From contig JAIESW010000038.1 of NCBI GenBank assembly GCA_019745565.1, positions 29,173-93,172 of the forward strand: 64,000 nt of DNA, in the 5' to 3' direction. Source of the stretch: Burkholderiales bacterium (GTDB lineage Bacteria > Pseudomonadota > Gammaproteobacteria > Burkholderiales > Ga0077523). The notes under the pieces are model-generated. The model was not told the origin of the DNA, ran no database searches, and saw only the letters and a program-made list of their open reading frames with translations. Both the position numbers and the translations under genes were made by a program. Of this stretch, positions 34,871 to 44,262 are shown one piece after another (position 1 is the first letter of the stretch; every line of letters starts with the position of its first letter).

Positions 34871-36637
34871 ATGTCCGTCATCCGCATCCTCCCAGATCAG
34901 CTCGTCAACCAGATCGCCGCCGGCGAAGTGATCGAGCGCCCCGCGGCAGCGCTCAAGGAACTGCTCGAAAACAGCCTCGACGCCGGTGCCCGCGTCATCG
35001 AGGTGACTCTGGAGGCGGGCGGCACGCGCCGCATTCGCGTTCAGGACGACGGCAGCGGCATCGCTGCCGAAGAGCTGCCGCTGGCCCTTGCCCGTCACGC
35101 CACCAGCAAGATCGCGACCCTCGACGACCTCGAGCGCGTCGGCACGCTGGGCTTCCGCGGCGAGGCCCTCGCCAGCATCGCGTCGGTCGCGAATCTCACG
35201 CTGACCAGCCGGCGCGCCGACGCGCGCCATGCCTCGCGCATCGAGTCCCGCGGCGGCGAACTCACCGAGGTCGCACCCGCGGCGCTCGACCGCGGCACCG
35301 TGATCGACGTGCTCGATCTCTACTTCAACACGCCGGCACGGCGCAAATTCCTGAAAACCGAGGCGACGGAGTATGCGCACACGGAGGAAGCGTTCCGCCG
35401 CATCGCGCTGTCGAGTCCGAATACGGAATTCACACTGACCCACAATGGCCGGGCCGCCTGGCGCCTCCAGGCCGGGGCACTCGATGCCCGCATCGCGGCG
35501 ATCCTGGGCGACGGTTTCGAACAGGCGTCGGTGCCGTTCGACGACGGGTCGACGCTGCTGCGCATCCACGGGGCGGTCGGCCTGCCGGCGGCCGCGAAGG
35601 CTTCGCGCGACGCCCAGTACTTCTTCGTGAACGGGCGCTTCGTGCGCGACAAGCTGCTCGCCCACGCGGTGCGCGAGGCGTATCGCGACGTGCTGCACGG
35701 CGACCGGCACCCCGCATTCGCGATCTTCCTCGAGGTGCCGCCCGACACCGTCGACGTGAACGTGCATCCGACCAAGGCCGAGGTGAAGTTCCGCGACGGC
35801 CGCGCGGTGCACCAGTTCGTGCGACATGCGGTCGAGAAGGCGCTGGCCCGCACGCAGCCGGGTGCCGCGCCGGCACCGACTCCCGCACCGACGTGGCTCG
35901 CGCGGACCGGCGCCGGCATGCCCTCGCAGTCCGCGATGCCGCTGTCGGCCGGGGAGCCGCTCGCGTTCTACGACCGCCTGTTCGGCCGCGCGGCAGAGGC
36001 ACCATCCCGATCGCCGGTCGCACTGGCGGAAGCGCCGCCGGCTCCAACCGATCAACCGCCGCTGGGCTATGCGATCGGTCAGCTCGCCGGCGTGTACGTG
36101 CTCGCGCAGAACCGCGACGGCCTCGTGGTGGTGGACATGCACGCGGCCCACGAGCGCATCATGTACGAACGCCTGAAGCGCGCCCTGGACAGCGCCGCGA
36201 TCCCGACCCAGCAGCTGCTGATCCCGGCCACGCTGGTGGCGACGACGCTGGAGGTGGCGACCGTCGACGAGAACCCCGAGCTGCTTGCCCAACTCGGCTT
36301 CGAAATGGCCGTGCTCTCGCCCACCAGCGTCGTGGTGCGATCCATCCCCGTGCTGCTGCGCGACGCCGATCCGGCGACGCTCGCGCGCGACGTCCTGCGC
36401 GAGATCGCCGAGGTGGGTTCGAGCCGCGCGCTCACCGACCGCCGCGACGACATGCTCGGCACCCTCGCGTGCCACAGCGCAGTGCGCGCCAACCGGATGC
36501 TCACGCTTCCGGAAATGAACGCGCTGCTGCGCGACATGGAACAGACCGACCGCGCGGACCAGTGCAACCATGGCCGGCCCACCTGGTACCAGTTCTCCAT
36601 GGCGGATCTGGATCGGTTGTTCCTGCGCGGTCGTTGA
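34871..36637 (+). CDS. mutL: DNA mismatch repair protein MutL
   Basis: 588 residues. The N-terminal GHKL ATPase has ENSLDAGA, DDGSGI and GFRGEALASI. The C-terminal part keeps an endonuclease-like pattern: DMHAAHERIMYE, CNHGRPTW and FLRGR. Gln of the usual DQHA motif is Met here. It links MutS to strand removal. A Pro/Ala linker (about 330-400) separates the domains. miaA follows 30 bases on in the same direction, a conserved pairing. Confidence 0.95.
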   Translation: MSVIRILPDQLVNQIAAGEVIERPAAALKELLENSLDAGARVIEVTLEAGGTRRIRVQDDGSGIAAEELPLALARHATSKIATLDDLERVGTLGFRGEALASIASVANLTLTSRRADARHASRIESRGGELTEVAPAALDRGTVIDVLDLYFNTPARRKFLKTEATEYAHTEEAFRRIALSSPNTEFTLTHNGRAAWRLQAGALDARIAAILGDGFEQASVPFDDGSTLLRIHGAVGLPAAAKASRDAQYFFVNGRFVRDKLLAHAVREAYRDVLHGDRHPAFAIFLEVPPDTVDVNVHPTKAEVKFRDGRAVHQFVRHAVEKALARTQPGAAPAPTPAPTWLARTGAGMPSQSAMPLSAGEPLAFYDRLFGRAAEAPSRSPVALAEAPPAPTDQPPLGYAIGQLAGVYVLAQNRDGLVVVDMHAAHERIMYERLKRALDSAAIPTQQLLIPATLVATTLEVATVDENPELLAQLGFEMAVLSPTSVVVRSIPVLLRDADPATLARDVLREIAEVGSSRALTDRRDDMLGTLACHSAVRANRMLTLPEMNALLRDMEQTDRADQCNHGRPTWYQFSMADLDRLFLRGR

Positions 36638-36667
36638 AGCAGCCGTGACCCGGGTCACGGCATTTCC

Positions 36668-37594
36668 ATGAACATCCCCGCCATCCTCCTGATGGGGCCG
36701 ACGGCCTCGGGCAAGACCCGCGTCGCCCTCGAACTGGCGCGCCGCTTCGACGTCGAGATCGTCAGCGTCGATTCGGCCCAGGTCTATCGCGGCATGGACA
36801 TCGGCACCGCCAAACCGGATGTCGACACGCGGCGGGCCGTGCCGCATCACCTGATCGACCTCATCGATCCGATCGAGAGCTATTCGGCTGCCCGGTTCGC
36901 CGACGAGGCCTGGCAGCTCATCCGCGAGATCGCGGAACGCGGACGCATACCGCTGCTGGCCGGCGGCACGATGCTGTACTTCAAGGCGCTGCGCGAAGGC
37001 CTGTCGGCACTGCCGGCAGCTGACCCGGACACGCGCCTGGTGATCGACGCCATGGCTGCCGACCTCGGCTGGCCCGCCTTGCATGCGACGCTCGCGAAGC
37101 TCGACCCGGATACCGCAGCGCGCCTCGAACCCACCGACGCGCAGCGCATCCAGCGCGCGCTGGAAGTCTGCTGGCTCGCGGGCAAGCCCATGTCGGAGGT
37201 GATCGCGGCCGGTCGTGCGACGCCGCCACCTCACCCGCTGATCGCCGTGTCGCTGGAGCCGAGCGACCGCTCGATCCTGCACGAGCGCATCGCGGCGCGT
37301 TTCGAGGAGATGCTGGAACTGGGCCTGATCGGTGAACTGCGACGCCTCAAGGAAACCTACGCCCTCGATCCGCAGATGCCCTCGATGCGCTGCGTGGGCT
37401 ACCGCCAGACCTGGGACTATCTCGACGGCGCCTACGGCCTCGGGACCTTGCGCGAGAAGGGCGTCGCGGCCACGCGGCAACTCGCGAAGCGTCAGCTCAC
37501 ATGGCTACGGGCGATGCACGACATCGAACGCTTCGATTGTCTTGCCGACGACCTGGAGGAGCGGGTGGCGGCGTACATCGGTGGGCGGCTCTGA
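36668..37594 (+). CDS. miaA: tRNA dimethylallyltransferase
   Basis: 308 residues with P-loop GPTASGKT near the N-terminus, [16 protein letters not shown] and the C-terminal [11 protein letters not shown]. It adds the isopentenyl group to A37 of tRNAs that read UNN codons. It is downstream of mutL and probably co-transcribed. The gene ends within 20 bases of a double-hairpin repeat that may serve as terminator. Confidence 0.95.
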   Translation: MNIPAILLMGPTASGKTRVALELARRFDVEIVSVDSAQVYRGMDIGTAKPDVDTRRAVPHHLIDLIDPIESYSAARFADEAWQLIREIAERGRIPLLAGGTMLYFKALREGLSALPAADPDTRLVIDAMAADLGWPALHATLAKLDPDTAARLEPTDAQRIQRALEVCWLAGKPMSEVIAAGRATPPPHPLIAVSLEPSDRSILHERIAARFEEMLELGLIGELRRLKETYALDPQMPSMRCVGYRQTWDYLDGAYGLGTLREKGVAATRQLAKRQLTWLRAMHDIERFDCLADDLEERVAAYIGGRL

Positions 37595-37611
37595 CGAGGA
37601 CGGGCGGCGTC

Positions 37612-37704
37612 GGCCCCCATCCCAACCTTCCCCCACCGATGGTGGGGGGAGGGGTGTACGTCCCTTCCCCCGGCTATTGCCGGGGGAAGGCTAGGATGGG
37701 GGCA
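37612..37704. repeat. Dispersed double-hairpin intergenic repeat, copy 2
   Basis: Same layout as the copy at 21906: a first stem CCCCACC / GGTGGGG near 37631, then a perfect 12-base stem at 37663-37690 (CCTTCCCCCGGC / GCCGGGGGAAGG), ending GGATGGGGGCA and followed by a T-rich run. It lies between convergent miaA and the GlcG-like gene and could end both transcripts. Confidence 0.8.
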
Positions 37705-37716
37705 GGTTTTCCTTTT

Positions 37717-38199
37717 TTACTGCATCCCCAGCAACGCGTCCGCACCCGCCTTCGCCACCACGCCGTCCTGCTGCGCGGTCACGCCGGACACGCCGATCGC
37801 ACCGACGATCTGGCCGTTGAAGATCAGCGGCACGCCGCCCTCCAGCGGCAGCACCTGCTCGATGCCGAGAATGGCGGTGCGGCCCCCGGCGATCGCATCC
37901 TCGAACACCTTGGTCGCGCGCTTGAAGCCGGCGGCCGTCTGCGCCTTCTGGATCGAGATGTCGATGCTGCCGTACTGGGTGTTGTCGCGCTTGTGCAGCA
38001 GCACGAGATGGCCACCTTCGTCGACGATCGCGATGGCCACGTTCCAGTTGTTCTTCGCGGCTTCGGCCTCGGCGGCGGCGGCGATCTTCGACGCCGCCTC
38101 GAGCGTGAGGGCCTTGCGGTCCAACAGTTGTGCATGAGCGGCGGTGATGCCGATCAACGACAGGACGAGTGCTGCCAGGCAGCCGTTCAGGAATTTCAT
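37717..38199 (-). CDS. GlcG/HbpS-like heme-binding family protein, exported
   Basis: 160 residues: signal peptide (to about residue 23, AHAQ) and one GlcG/HbpS domain (AIVDEGGHLVLLHKRDN, LPLEGGVPLI, GAIGVSG). The domain binds haem or small molecules in some members; others are linked to glycolate or diol use. A GGAGG ribosome site supports the ATG. It stands alone, convergent with miaA. Confidence 0.85.
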   Translation of the reverse strand: MKFLNGCLAALVLSLIGITAAHAQLLDRKALTLEAASKIAAAAEAEAAKNNWNVAIAIVDEGGHLVLLHKRDNTQYGSIDISIQKAQTAAGFKRATKVFEDAIAGGRTAILGIEQVLPLEGGVPLIFNGQIVGAIGVSGVTAQQDGVVAKAGADALLGMQ

Positions 38200-38321
38200 G
38201 GGGCCTCCGGTGGGTGGTTGTAAGTCTTGGGATGGCATCGCCGGCAGCGACGGGCGCCGCCGCGAAGTCGGCGACGATACGCTCAACCCGCGGCCGGATT
38301 CAATCGCCGCGGCACCCGGCT

Positions 38322-39665
38322 TCAGGGCTTGCGCACCCCTTCGATCCTGGCGTCGGCCTCGCCGTGGGCCAGCGTGAGCGACACCGGATCGCCCGGGCTC
38401 AGCCGTACCGCCTCGCGAACGACCCGGCCCTGCGCATCGCGGACGATGCCGTAGCCGCGTTCGAGCACGGCTTGCGGATTGAGATGCTCCAGCGCCGCCG
38501 TCCGCTGCGCGAGCAGCGCGCGCCAGTCCGCCGCGCGCGCGTGCAACGCCCTCAGCAATCGCCGTGCGGCCGCGCGAGCTCGCTCGTCCAGGCGCTCCAG
38601 GTCCGGCCGCGCCCGGAGCAGACGGTGCGCCAGTTCGTTCGCGTGCCGGCGACGTGCGTCCGTGTCGCGCAACCACTCGCGCTGCAGCCGCGTGTGCAGC
38701 TGTCCGAGGCGCTCCTGTTGCTGCGCCAGACGTTCGCCCGGATGCCTGAGCCGCCGCGCCAGCACGTCGAGATCGAGCATCCGGCGCTCCAGCCCGCGCT
38801 GCGACGCCCTCAGCAACGCCGACCCGGTCGTCGCAACCCGGCGCAGGAGCGCTGCACCATCCGGACTCACCAGTTCGGCCGCCGCGGTGGGCGTCGGCGC
38901 CCGCGCATCGGACACGAAGTCGGCGATGGTGAAATCGGTCTCGTGGCCGACTCCCGTCACCACCGGAATCGGGCTCGCGACGATCGCACGCGCCACGATT
39001 TCGTCGTTGAACGACCACAGGTCCTCGATGCTGCCGCCGCCGCGGCACAGGATCAGCACATCGACCTCGGCACGTCGTCCGGCCGCGGTGAGAGCCGCCG
39101 CGATCTGGCGCGCCGCGTCCTCCCCCTGCACCGGGGTCGGATACACGATGACGCGGATCGACGGCATGCGCCGGCGCAGGGTCGTGAGCACGTCGCGCAA
39201 GGCAGCCGCGCGCGTGGACGTGACGACACCCACGGTCCGCGGAAACGACGGTAGCGGCCGCTTGCGCTCGGAGGCAAACAGACCTTCCGCCTCCAGCTTG
39301 CGCTTCAAGCGCTCGAAGGCTTCGAACAGCGCACCGAGTCCGGCACGCCGCATGAACTCCACGTTCAACTGGAAGTCGCCGCGCGCCTCATACAGGGTGG
39401 CGACCGCGCGCACCTCGACCAGGGCACCGTTGGTCGGCTGCCAGTCGAGCAGCTGTGCACGGTTGCGAAAGAACACGCACCGTACCTGTGCACGTTCATC
39501 CTTCAGCGAGAAATAGCAGTGCCCCGACGCGGCCCGCGTGAAGTTCGAGATCTCGCCGCCGATCCACGCAAGCGGCAATCCGTTCTCGATCAGCGCCCGT
39601 GCACGGGCGTTGAGTTCGCTCACGCTGATGACGGGTGAGATCGATGGATCGAGCAGGTCGGGCAT
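38322..39665 (-). CDS. xseA: Exodeoxyribonuclease VII large subunit
   Basis: 447 residues. An N-terminal OB fold (ISVSELNARARALIE, WIGGEISNFTRAASGHCYFSLKD) is followed by the catalytic core (RGGGSIEDLW, GVGHETDFTIADFV) and a coiled-coil rich in Arg and Leu. With XseB it degrades single-stranded DNA to short oligonucleotides. xseB is not in the window. It is divergent from exbB across a 410-base gap. Confidence 0.94.
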   Translation of the reverse strand: MPDLLDPSISPVISVSELNARARALIENGLPLAWIGGEISNFTRAASGHCYFSLKDERAQVRCVFFRNRAQLLDWQPTNGALVEVRAVATLYEARGDFQLNVEFMRRAGLGALFEAFERLKRKLEAEGLFASERKRPLPSFPRTVGVVTSTRAAALRDVLTTLRRRMPSIRVIVYPTPVQGEDAARQIAAALTAAGRRAEVDVLILCRGGGSIEDLWSFNDEIVARAIVASPIPVVTGVGHETDFTIADFVSDARAPTPTAAAELVSPDGAALLRRVATTGSALLRASQRGLERRMLDLDVLARRLRHPGERLAQQQERLGQLHTRLQREWLRDTDARRRHANELAHRLLRARPDLERLDERARAAARRLLRALHARAADWRALLAQRTAALEHLNPQAVLERGYGIVRDAQGRVVREAVRLSPGDPVSLTLAHGEADARIEGVRKP

Positions 39666-40075
39666 GGTCCGCGATTCTAACGGACCGATCGTACTGCGCG
39701 CTGCGATGCACGGCCCTCATGCCATTTGCATGCAACTTGCAACTCCCTGGGAACCACTCGGAACACCGCGCCAGACGTGGCTTTCCACAGGGTACATGCA
39801 GTTGCAACACGGCCTTCACAGTCGTTCGGTCGCCTGGGGAAGCGATAGGCAAACGCATGAATCGAAGTCGAAAAATTTCTGCTCAATCGGTGAGCGCGAC
39901 AAGGAAAATCCTTTGTGCGAATCCACTTAAGCGCCGAATCGACAATCTCTCCACAACGTTATCCACAGAGTTTGTGGACAACGGTTCGCACGGCCGCGCG
40001 CGGCGCGCGGCGGTTGCGGGGGTGAGACCCGCAAGCTAAAGTGCGGCACTTCCGAAACCTCGAGGGTCCGCGTTC
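39666..40075. other. 410-base gap between xseA and exbB, comparatively AT-rich
   Basis: No convincing gene. The part 39840-39990 is visibly less GC-rich than its surroundings and holds DnaA-box-like sites (separate entry). Two related stretches, CATGCAACTTGCAAC near 39729 and CATGCAGTTGCAAC near 39796, form an imperfect repeat. Promoters for both flanking genes must lie here. Confidence 0.5.
39947..39981. promoter_or_regulatory. Cluster of DnaA-box-like sites
   Basis: A perfect TTATCCACA (39959-39967) faces an inverted near-box TGTGGACAA (39973-39981); CTCTCCACA (39947-39955) differs at two positions from the consensus, and CTTTCCACA at 39781-39789 is a further weak match. DnaA may bind here, either to control exbB or xseA or as part of an origin-like region. 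Confidence 0.45.
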
Positions 40076-40687
40076 GTGCTCGCCATCATCGAAGCCGCCG
40101 GTTGGCCCATCTGGCCGATCATCGCGGCCTCCATCGTCGCGCTGGGCATCATCGGCGAGCGCAGCTGGTCGCTGCGCAAGAGCGTGGTGGCGCCGCGCGA
40201 ACTGCTTTCGGAAACGCTGCAGGAAGTCCGCACCCGGGGCGTCACCGGCGAGATGCTCTCGCGCCTCACGCAGAGCTCGCTGCTCGGCCGCGTCTTCGCC
40301 GCCGGGCTGCGCAACGTGAAGAGCCCACGCGAAGTGATGAAGGAATCGATCGAGGAAGCCGGCCGCGCCGCCGCCCAGGAACTGGACCGCTTTCTCACCA
40401 CGCTCGGCACCATCGCCACCATGGCCCCGCTGCTCGGCCTGCTCGGCACCATCATCGGCATGATCGAGATCTTCGGGAGCCAGGGCCCTTCCGGCATGGC
40501 GAACCCTTCACAGCTGGCGCACGGCATCGCGGTCGCGCTGTACAACGCCGCATTCGGGATCATCGTCGCGGTGCCGAGCCTGGTGTTCTACCGCCACTTC
40601 CGTGCCAAGGTGGACAGCCTGGTGGTGGAAATGGAACTGCAAGCGGTCAAGCTGGTGGAAGTGCTGCACGGGGAACGGCAGGCCTGA
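40076..40687 (+). CDS. exbB: ExbB/TolQ-type proton channel protein
   Basis: 203 residues from a GTG start. Three membrane helices: near residues 5-25, about 115-140 (TMAPLLGLLGTIIGMIEIF) and 155-180 (GIAVALYNAAFGIIVAVPSLVF). With ExbD it forms the proton-driven motor that energises TonB-dependent uptake. TolQ is the alternative; no tol-pal genes are present and the pairing with lpxK favours ExbB. exbD follows after 16 bases. Confidence 0.9.
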   Translation: MLAIIEAAGWPIWPIIAASIVALGIIGERSWSLRKSVVAPRELLSETLQEVRTRGVTGEMLSRLTQSSLLGRVFAAGLRNVKSPREVMKESIEEAGRAAAQELDRFLTTLGTIATMAPLLGLLGTIIGMIEIFGSQGPSGMANPSQLAHGIAVALYNAAFGIIVAVPSLVFYRHFRAKVDSLVVEMELQAVKLVEVLHGERQA

Positions 40688-40703
40688 TGGCGGAGCCCGC
40701 CTG

Positions 40704-41123
40704 ATGGACTTCCGGCGCGGCCGGCCGCGCGAAGAACCGGACATCAACCTCGTCCCGTTCATCGACATCCTGCTGGTGATCGTGATCTTCCTCGCGGTCA
40801 CGACCACTTACTCAAAGTACTCGGAGCTGCAGATCAACCTCCCGACGGCCGACGCGGGCAAGGCGGCCGACCGGCCGGAACAGATCAACATCGCGGTGAC
40901 GGCGACGGGCAACTACGTGATCGGCAAGACCCCGGTCACGTTCTCCTCCCCCGACGCCCTGTCCACCGAATTGAAGCGCGCTGCCGGCAACAACGATGAC
41001 CCGATGGTCGTGATCAGCGCCGACGCCAAGGCCACGCACCAGTCGGTGATCCGCGTGCTCGAAGCCGCCCGGCTGGCCGGTTTCGGCCGGATCACCTTCG
41101 CGACGCAGAATGCCCAGAAGTAG
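40704..41123 (+). CDS. exbD: ExbD/TolR-type motor protein
   Basis: 139 residues: one membrane helix (about 16-36) holding the essential Asp (D21 in VPFIDILLV), then a periplasmic domain ending with GFGRITFATQ. Works with ExbB. In many betaproteobacteria lpxK follows directly, but here two large genes lie between. Confidence 0.92.
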   Translation: MDFRRGRPREEPDINLVPFIDILLVIVIFLAVTTTYSKYSELQINLPTADAGKAADRPEQINIAVTATGNYVIGKTPVTFSSPDALSTELKRAAGNNDDPMVVISADAKATHQSVIRVLEAARLAGFGRITFATQNAQK

Positions 41124-41136
41124 CCGATTGCCTCGC

Positions 41137-41156
41137 GATCGGTAACGGATCGGTAA
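41137..41156 (+). promoter_or_regulatory. Perfect direct repeat with 11-base period, candidate SARP-type operator
   Basis: GATCGGTAA occurs at 41137-41145 and again at 41148-41156, a period of exactly 11 bases. SARP-family regulators are known to bind heptameric direct repeats with this period, and the next gene encodes a regulator with a SARP-like C-terminus. Autoregulation is an inference. Confidence 0.45.
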
Positions 41157-41238
41157 TTCCGGGCATCCCATGCTCGGTGCGCAGTTGCTGCAACCACCGG
41201 GAGTCGGCACAAGATCGCCCCGACCAGGAGGAGAGTCC

Positions 41239-44200
41239 GTGGTCAAGCCTGCCCCAACTCTGGCAAAGCTCAGCCGTCCGCGGCTGTTCGATAGCGTCCC
41301 GCGCGAACGCCTGTTCACGCGCCTCGACGATCACCAGCGCCTGCCGGTGACGCTGGTCGCGGCACCGCCGGGCGCCGGCAAGACCACGCTGGTGGCGAGC
41401 TGGCTGGAGAGTCGCAAGGTCGGCGGCATCTGGTACCAGATGGACGCCGGTGATGCCGACGCAGCCACGTTCTTCCATTTTCTCGGCATCGCAGAACGGG
41501 TGCTGCCCGGACGCAGCCCGGAACTTCCGCCGCTGCCGCCGCTGACCCCGGAGCACCTGAGCGACCTCGACGGATTCTCGCGCCGCTTCTTCCGCGACCT
41601 GTACACCCGCGTGAAAGTGCCCGGCGCCCTGGTGCTCGACAATTTCCAGGAAGCCGGCGACGAAGGCCCGCTCCATGGTGTGCTGCTCTGTGCCATCGAC
41701 GAAGTGCCGCGGGGCATCCATCTGTTCCTGGTGAGCCGCCACCCGCCACCCGACCGCTACGCCCGCCTCGCGGCGAACCGGTCGATGGCGCTCGTGGATT
41801 GGGAAGCCATCAAGCTCACTCCGGACGAGGCCGGGGCGATCCTGAGCGGCGGGACCCTGCCCTTCGACGACAAGGCGGTGGCATCGCTGCATGCGCGGTC
41901 CGGCGGATGGGCCGCGGGGCTGGTGTTGCTCGCAGAACAGTTCCGGCGCGGACACGTGCTGGAGTCCGTGGGTGACCAGGACTCGCTCGCCCAGGTGTTC
42001 GCCTATTTCGCAGGACAACTGTTCGACCAGGCGCCCGCCGAAGATCGCCGGCTGCTGATGGCCTTGAGTTTCCTGCCCAGCACCAGCGAAGCGATGGCCC
42101 GCGATCTGACCGGCGGCGAGGCAGCGGTTGCTTTGCTCGAACGGCTGTACCGGCATCATCTGTTCACCGACCGCCGCCTGGGCACCGATCGGGCATACAC
42201 CTTCCATGCCCTGTTTCGCGCTTTTCTACAGCATCGCGCCGAAACCGAACTGAGCGATGCGGAGCGCGTCGACCTGAGTCGCCACGCCGCCAATCTGCTC
42301 GAAGCGGCCCGCCAACCCGAGGCCGCGATGCCGCTGTACGTCGGCATCGGCGATTTCGAAGCCGCCGAGGCGTTGTTGCAGCGCGACGCGCCGGGCCTGA
42401 TCGGCCAGGGCCGGTGGAAGGTGGTCGTCGACTGGGCCGAAGCGCTGCCCGCAGCCCGTGTCGCCGAGAATCCCTGGCTGCTGTACTGGAGCGGCACGGC
42501 GCGGATCGGCGTCGACCCGCCCGCGGCGCGCGCGGTGCTGGAACGCGCTCACGCGATCGCCCGCCAGCGCCGCGATGAACTCTGCCAGGTGCTGTGCGCA
42601 GCCGGCATGGTGGACGCGTATTTCCTCGAGTACATCGAGTTCACCCCGATCTCCCCATGGATCCCGGTGCTGGAGCGCATGTTCGAGCCCGGATTCCGCT
42701 TCCCCGACACCGAGAGCGAATTGCGGGCATTGAGCGCGATGCTGATCGCCACGACCTATCGCGCGCCGGATCACCCTCGCACGGAACAGTGCGCCGATCG
42801 GGTGTACGCCCTGCTGACCACCCGCATCGATGCGAACCTCCGCGTCAACGCCGCCACGTTCCTCACGCTGTACGGCTGCTTCACCGGACACCTCGAACTG
42901 GGTCGCACCGCCGCCAACATGCTGACGCCGCTGCTGACCGATCCCGGCGTGCACACCTTCCGCCGCATCTTCGCGTGGGCCGTGACCTGCTGGTATTCGT
43001 GCAACACGAGCGATCACGAACTCGGCGATCGCGCCGTGGCCGCGAACATGGCCATCGCCCACGACGAAGGCATGCACCTCGCCGAGCGCTTCGCCACCGT
43101 CCTCGGCTACTTCCTCTACTTGGACCGCCGCGACATCGAAGCCGGTCGCCGCGCGATCGACCGGTTCGCCGAGATCATGATTCCGTCGCATCCCTACGAG
43201 GCCGCCTCCCTGGTCAACATGCGTTCGTGGCACGGGATGCTCACTGACGATCGCCAGCTGTCGCTGCGGTATTCACCCGACGCGGTGCGGCATTTCAACG
43301 TGGCCGGTTCCATCCCGCACATCATGATGGCCTTGAACGGCCGCATCTGGGGCTTGACCGAAGACGGCGACGAAGCGGAAGCGCGCCGCGCCATCGCCGA
43401 GCACCGCGGCTGGTCGATGCGCCGGAACATGGAATGGGCGCGCTGGGCACCGGACGCCGCCGAGGCCCTGTTCGCCCTGCGCAGTGGCGACGAACCGACG
43501 TTGTGCGACCGCCTGCGCCGTATCTTCGCCCACGATCGCGATCACTTCGACCAGTACGGCCACCAGCTCAACTGGGCCCGCACCTGGAGCACGACGCTCG
43601 CGGCGGCAGCGCTCGAACGCGACATCGAGGCCGGGCACGTACGGGCGTTCATCCGCGCGTTCTCCCTGGAACCGCCCGCAGCGGACTGCGACGCGTGGCC
43701 CTGGCCGATCCGCATCACGACGCTAGGCGGCTTCTCGCTCGAAGTGGAAGGCGAGCCGGTCGGCTTCGCACGCAAGGCGCCACGCAAGGTGCTCGCACTG
43801 CTGAAGGCGATCGTCGCGTTCGGGGGCCGCGAGGTGAAGGACTATCTGCTGATCGACGCCCTGTGGGCGGATCAGGAAGGCGACGTGGCCCGCGACGCGT
43901 TCCGCGTCGCGCTGCACCGGCTGCGCAAACTGCTGGGACGAACCGAGGCCATCATCATCGACGACGGCCGGATCGGCTTCAATCCGGCGCTGTGCTGGGT
44001 GGACGCCCTCGCCTTCGAACGCACGATCCAGCACGAGGCCACGGCCCCTCGTGCGCACGCCCGCTATCGCGGGCCGTTCCTGCCCGACGACGTGGCGGAA
44101 CCCTGGACCGCACCGATGCGGGAGCGGCTGCGCCGGCGGTTTCTCATGGCGACGGAGCAGATTGGTGCCCGGCTCGAGCAGGCCGGCGACCACGGTTCCG

Positions 44201-44262
44201 CCCGCGCCCTGTACGCGCACGCCCGCGAGATCGAGCCTGCGGCATCGGCAGCAGGCCGGTAG
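41239..44262 (+). CDS. Large STAND (MalT-like) ATPase regulator with a SARP-like C-terminal DNA-binding domain
   Basis: 1007 residues from a GTG with an AGGAGGAGAG ribosome site (an ATG at 41170 would add 23). Residues 12-330 form a MalT-type NTPase: Walker A APPGAGKTT (42-50) and a Walker B-like ALVLDNF. A long helical TPR-like region follows to about 820. Residues 822-915 resemble an OmpR/SARP winged helix (RITTLGGFSLEVEGEPV, DALWADQEGDVARDAFRVALHRLRKLLG) and the end is a short BTAD-like segment. MalT itself has a LuxR-type helix instead, so this is a hybrid domain order. The inducer and targets are unknown. It splits exbD from lpxK. Confidence 0.82.
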   Translation: MVKPAPTLAKLSRPRLFDSVPRERLFTRLDDHQRLPVTLVAAPPGAGKTTLVASWLESRKVGGIWYQMDAGDADAATFFHFLGIAERVLPGRSPELPPLPPLTPEHLSDLDGFSRRFFRDLYTRVKVPGALVLDNFQEAGDEGPLHGVLLCAIDEVPRGIHLFLVSRHPPPDRYARLAANRSMALVDWEAIKLTPDEAGAILSGGTLPFDDKAVASLHARSGGWAAGLVLLAEQFRRGHVLESVGDQDSLAQVFAYFAGQLFDQAPAEDRRLLMALSFLPSTSEAMARDLTGGEAAVALLERLYRHHLFTDRRLGTDRAYTFHALFRAFLQHRAETELSDAERVDLSRHAANLLEAARQPEAAMPLYVGIGDFEAAEALLQRDAPGLIGQGRWKVVVDWAEALPAARVAENPWLLYWSGTARIGVDPPAARAVLERAHAIARQRRDELCQVLCAAGMVDAYFLEYIEFTPISPWIPVLERMFEPGFRFPDTESELRALSAMLIATTYRAPDHPRTEQCADRVYALLTTRIDANLRVNAATFLTLYGCFTGHLELGRTAANMLTPLLTDPGVHTFRRIFAWAVTCWYSCNTSDHELGDRAVAANMAIAHDEGMHLAERFATVLGYFLYLDRRDIEAGRRAIDRFAEIMIPSHPYEAASLVNMRSWHGMLTDDRQLSLRYSPDAVRHFNVAGSIPHIMMALNGRIWGLTEDGDEAEARRAIAEHRGWSMRRNMEWARWAPDAAEALFALRSGDEPTLCDRLRRIFAHDRDHFDQYGHQLNWARTWSTTLAAAALERDIEAGHVRAFIRAFSLEPPAADCDAWPWPIRITTLGGFSLEVEGEPVGFARKAPRKVLALLKAIVAFGGREVKDYLLIDALWADQEGDVARDAFRVALHRLRKLLGRTEAIIIDDGRIGFNPALCWVDALAFERTIQHEATAPRAHARYRGPFLPDDVAEPWTAPMRERLRRRFLMATEQIGARLEQAGDHGSARALYAHAREIEPAASAAGR

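Noticed and set aside
34751..37480. 909-codon open frame on the minus strand opposite mutL and miaA
   Set aside because: It spans two convincing plus-strand genes and its product is Arg/His-rich noise.
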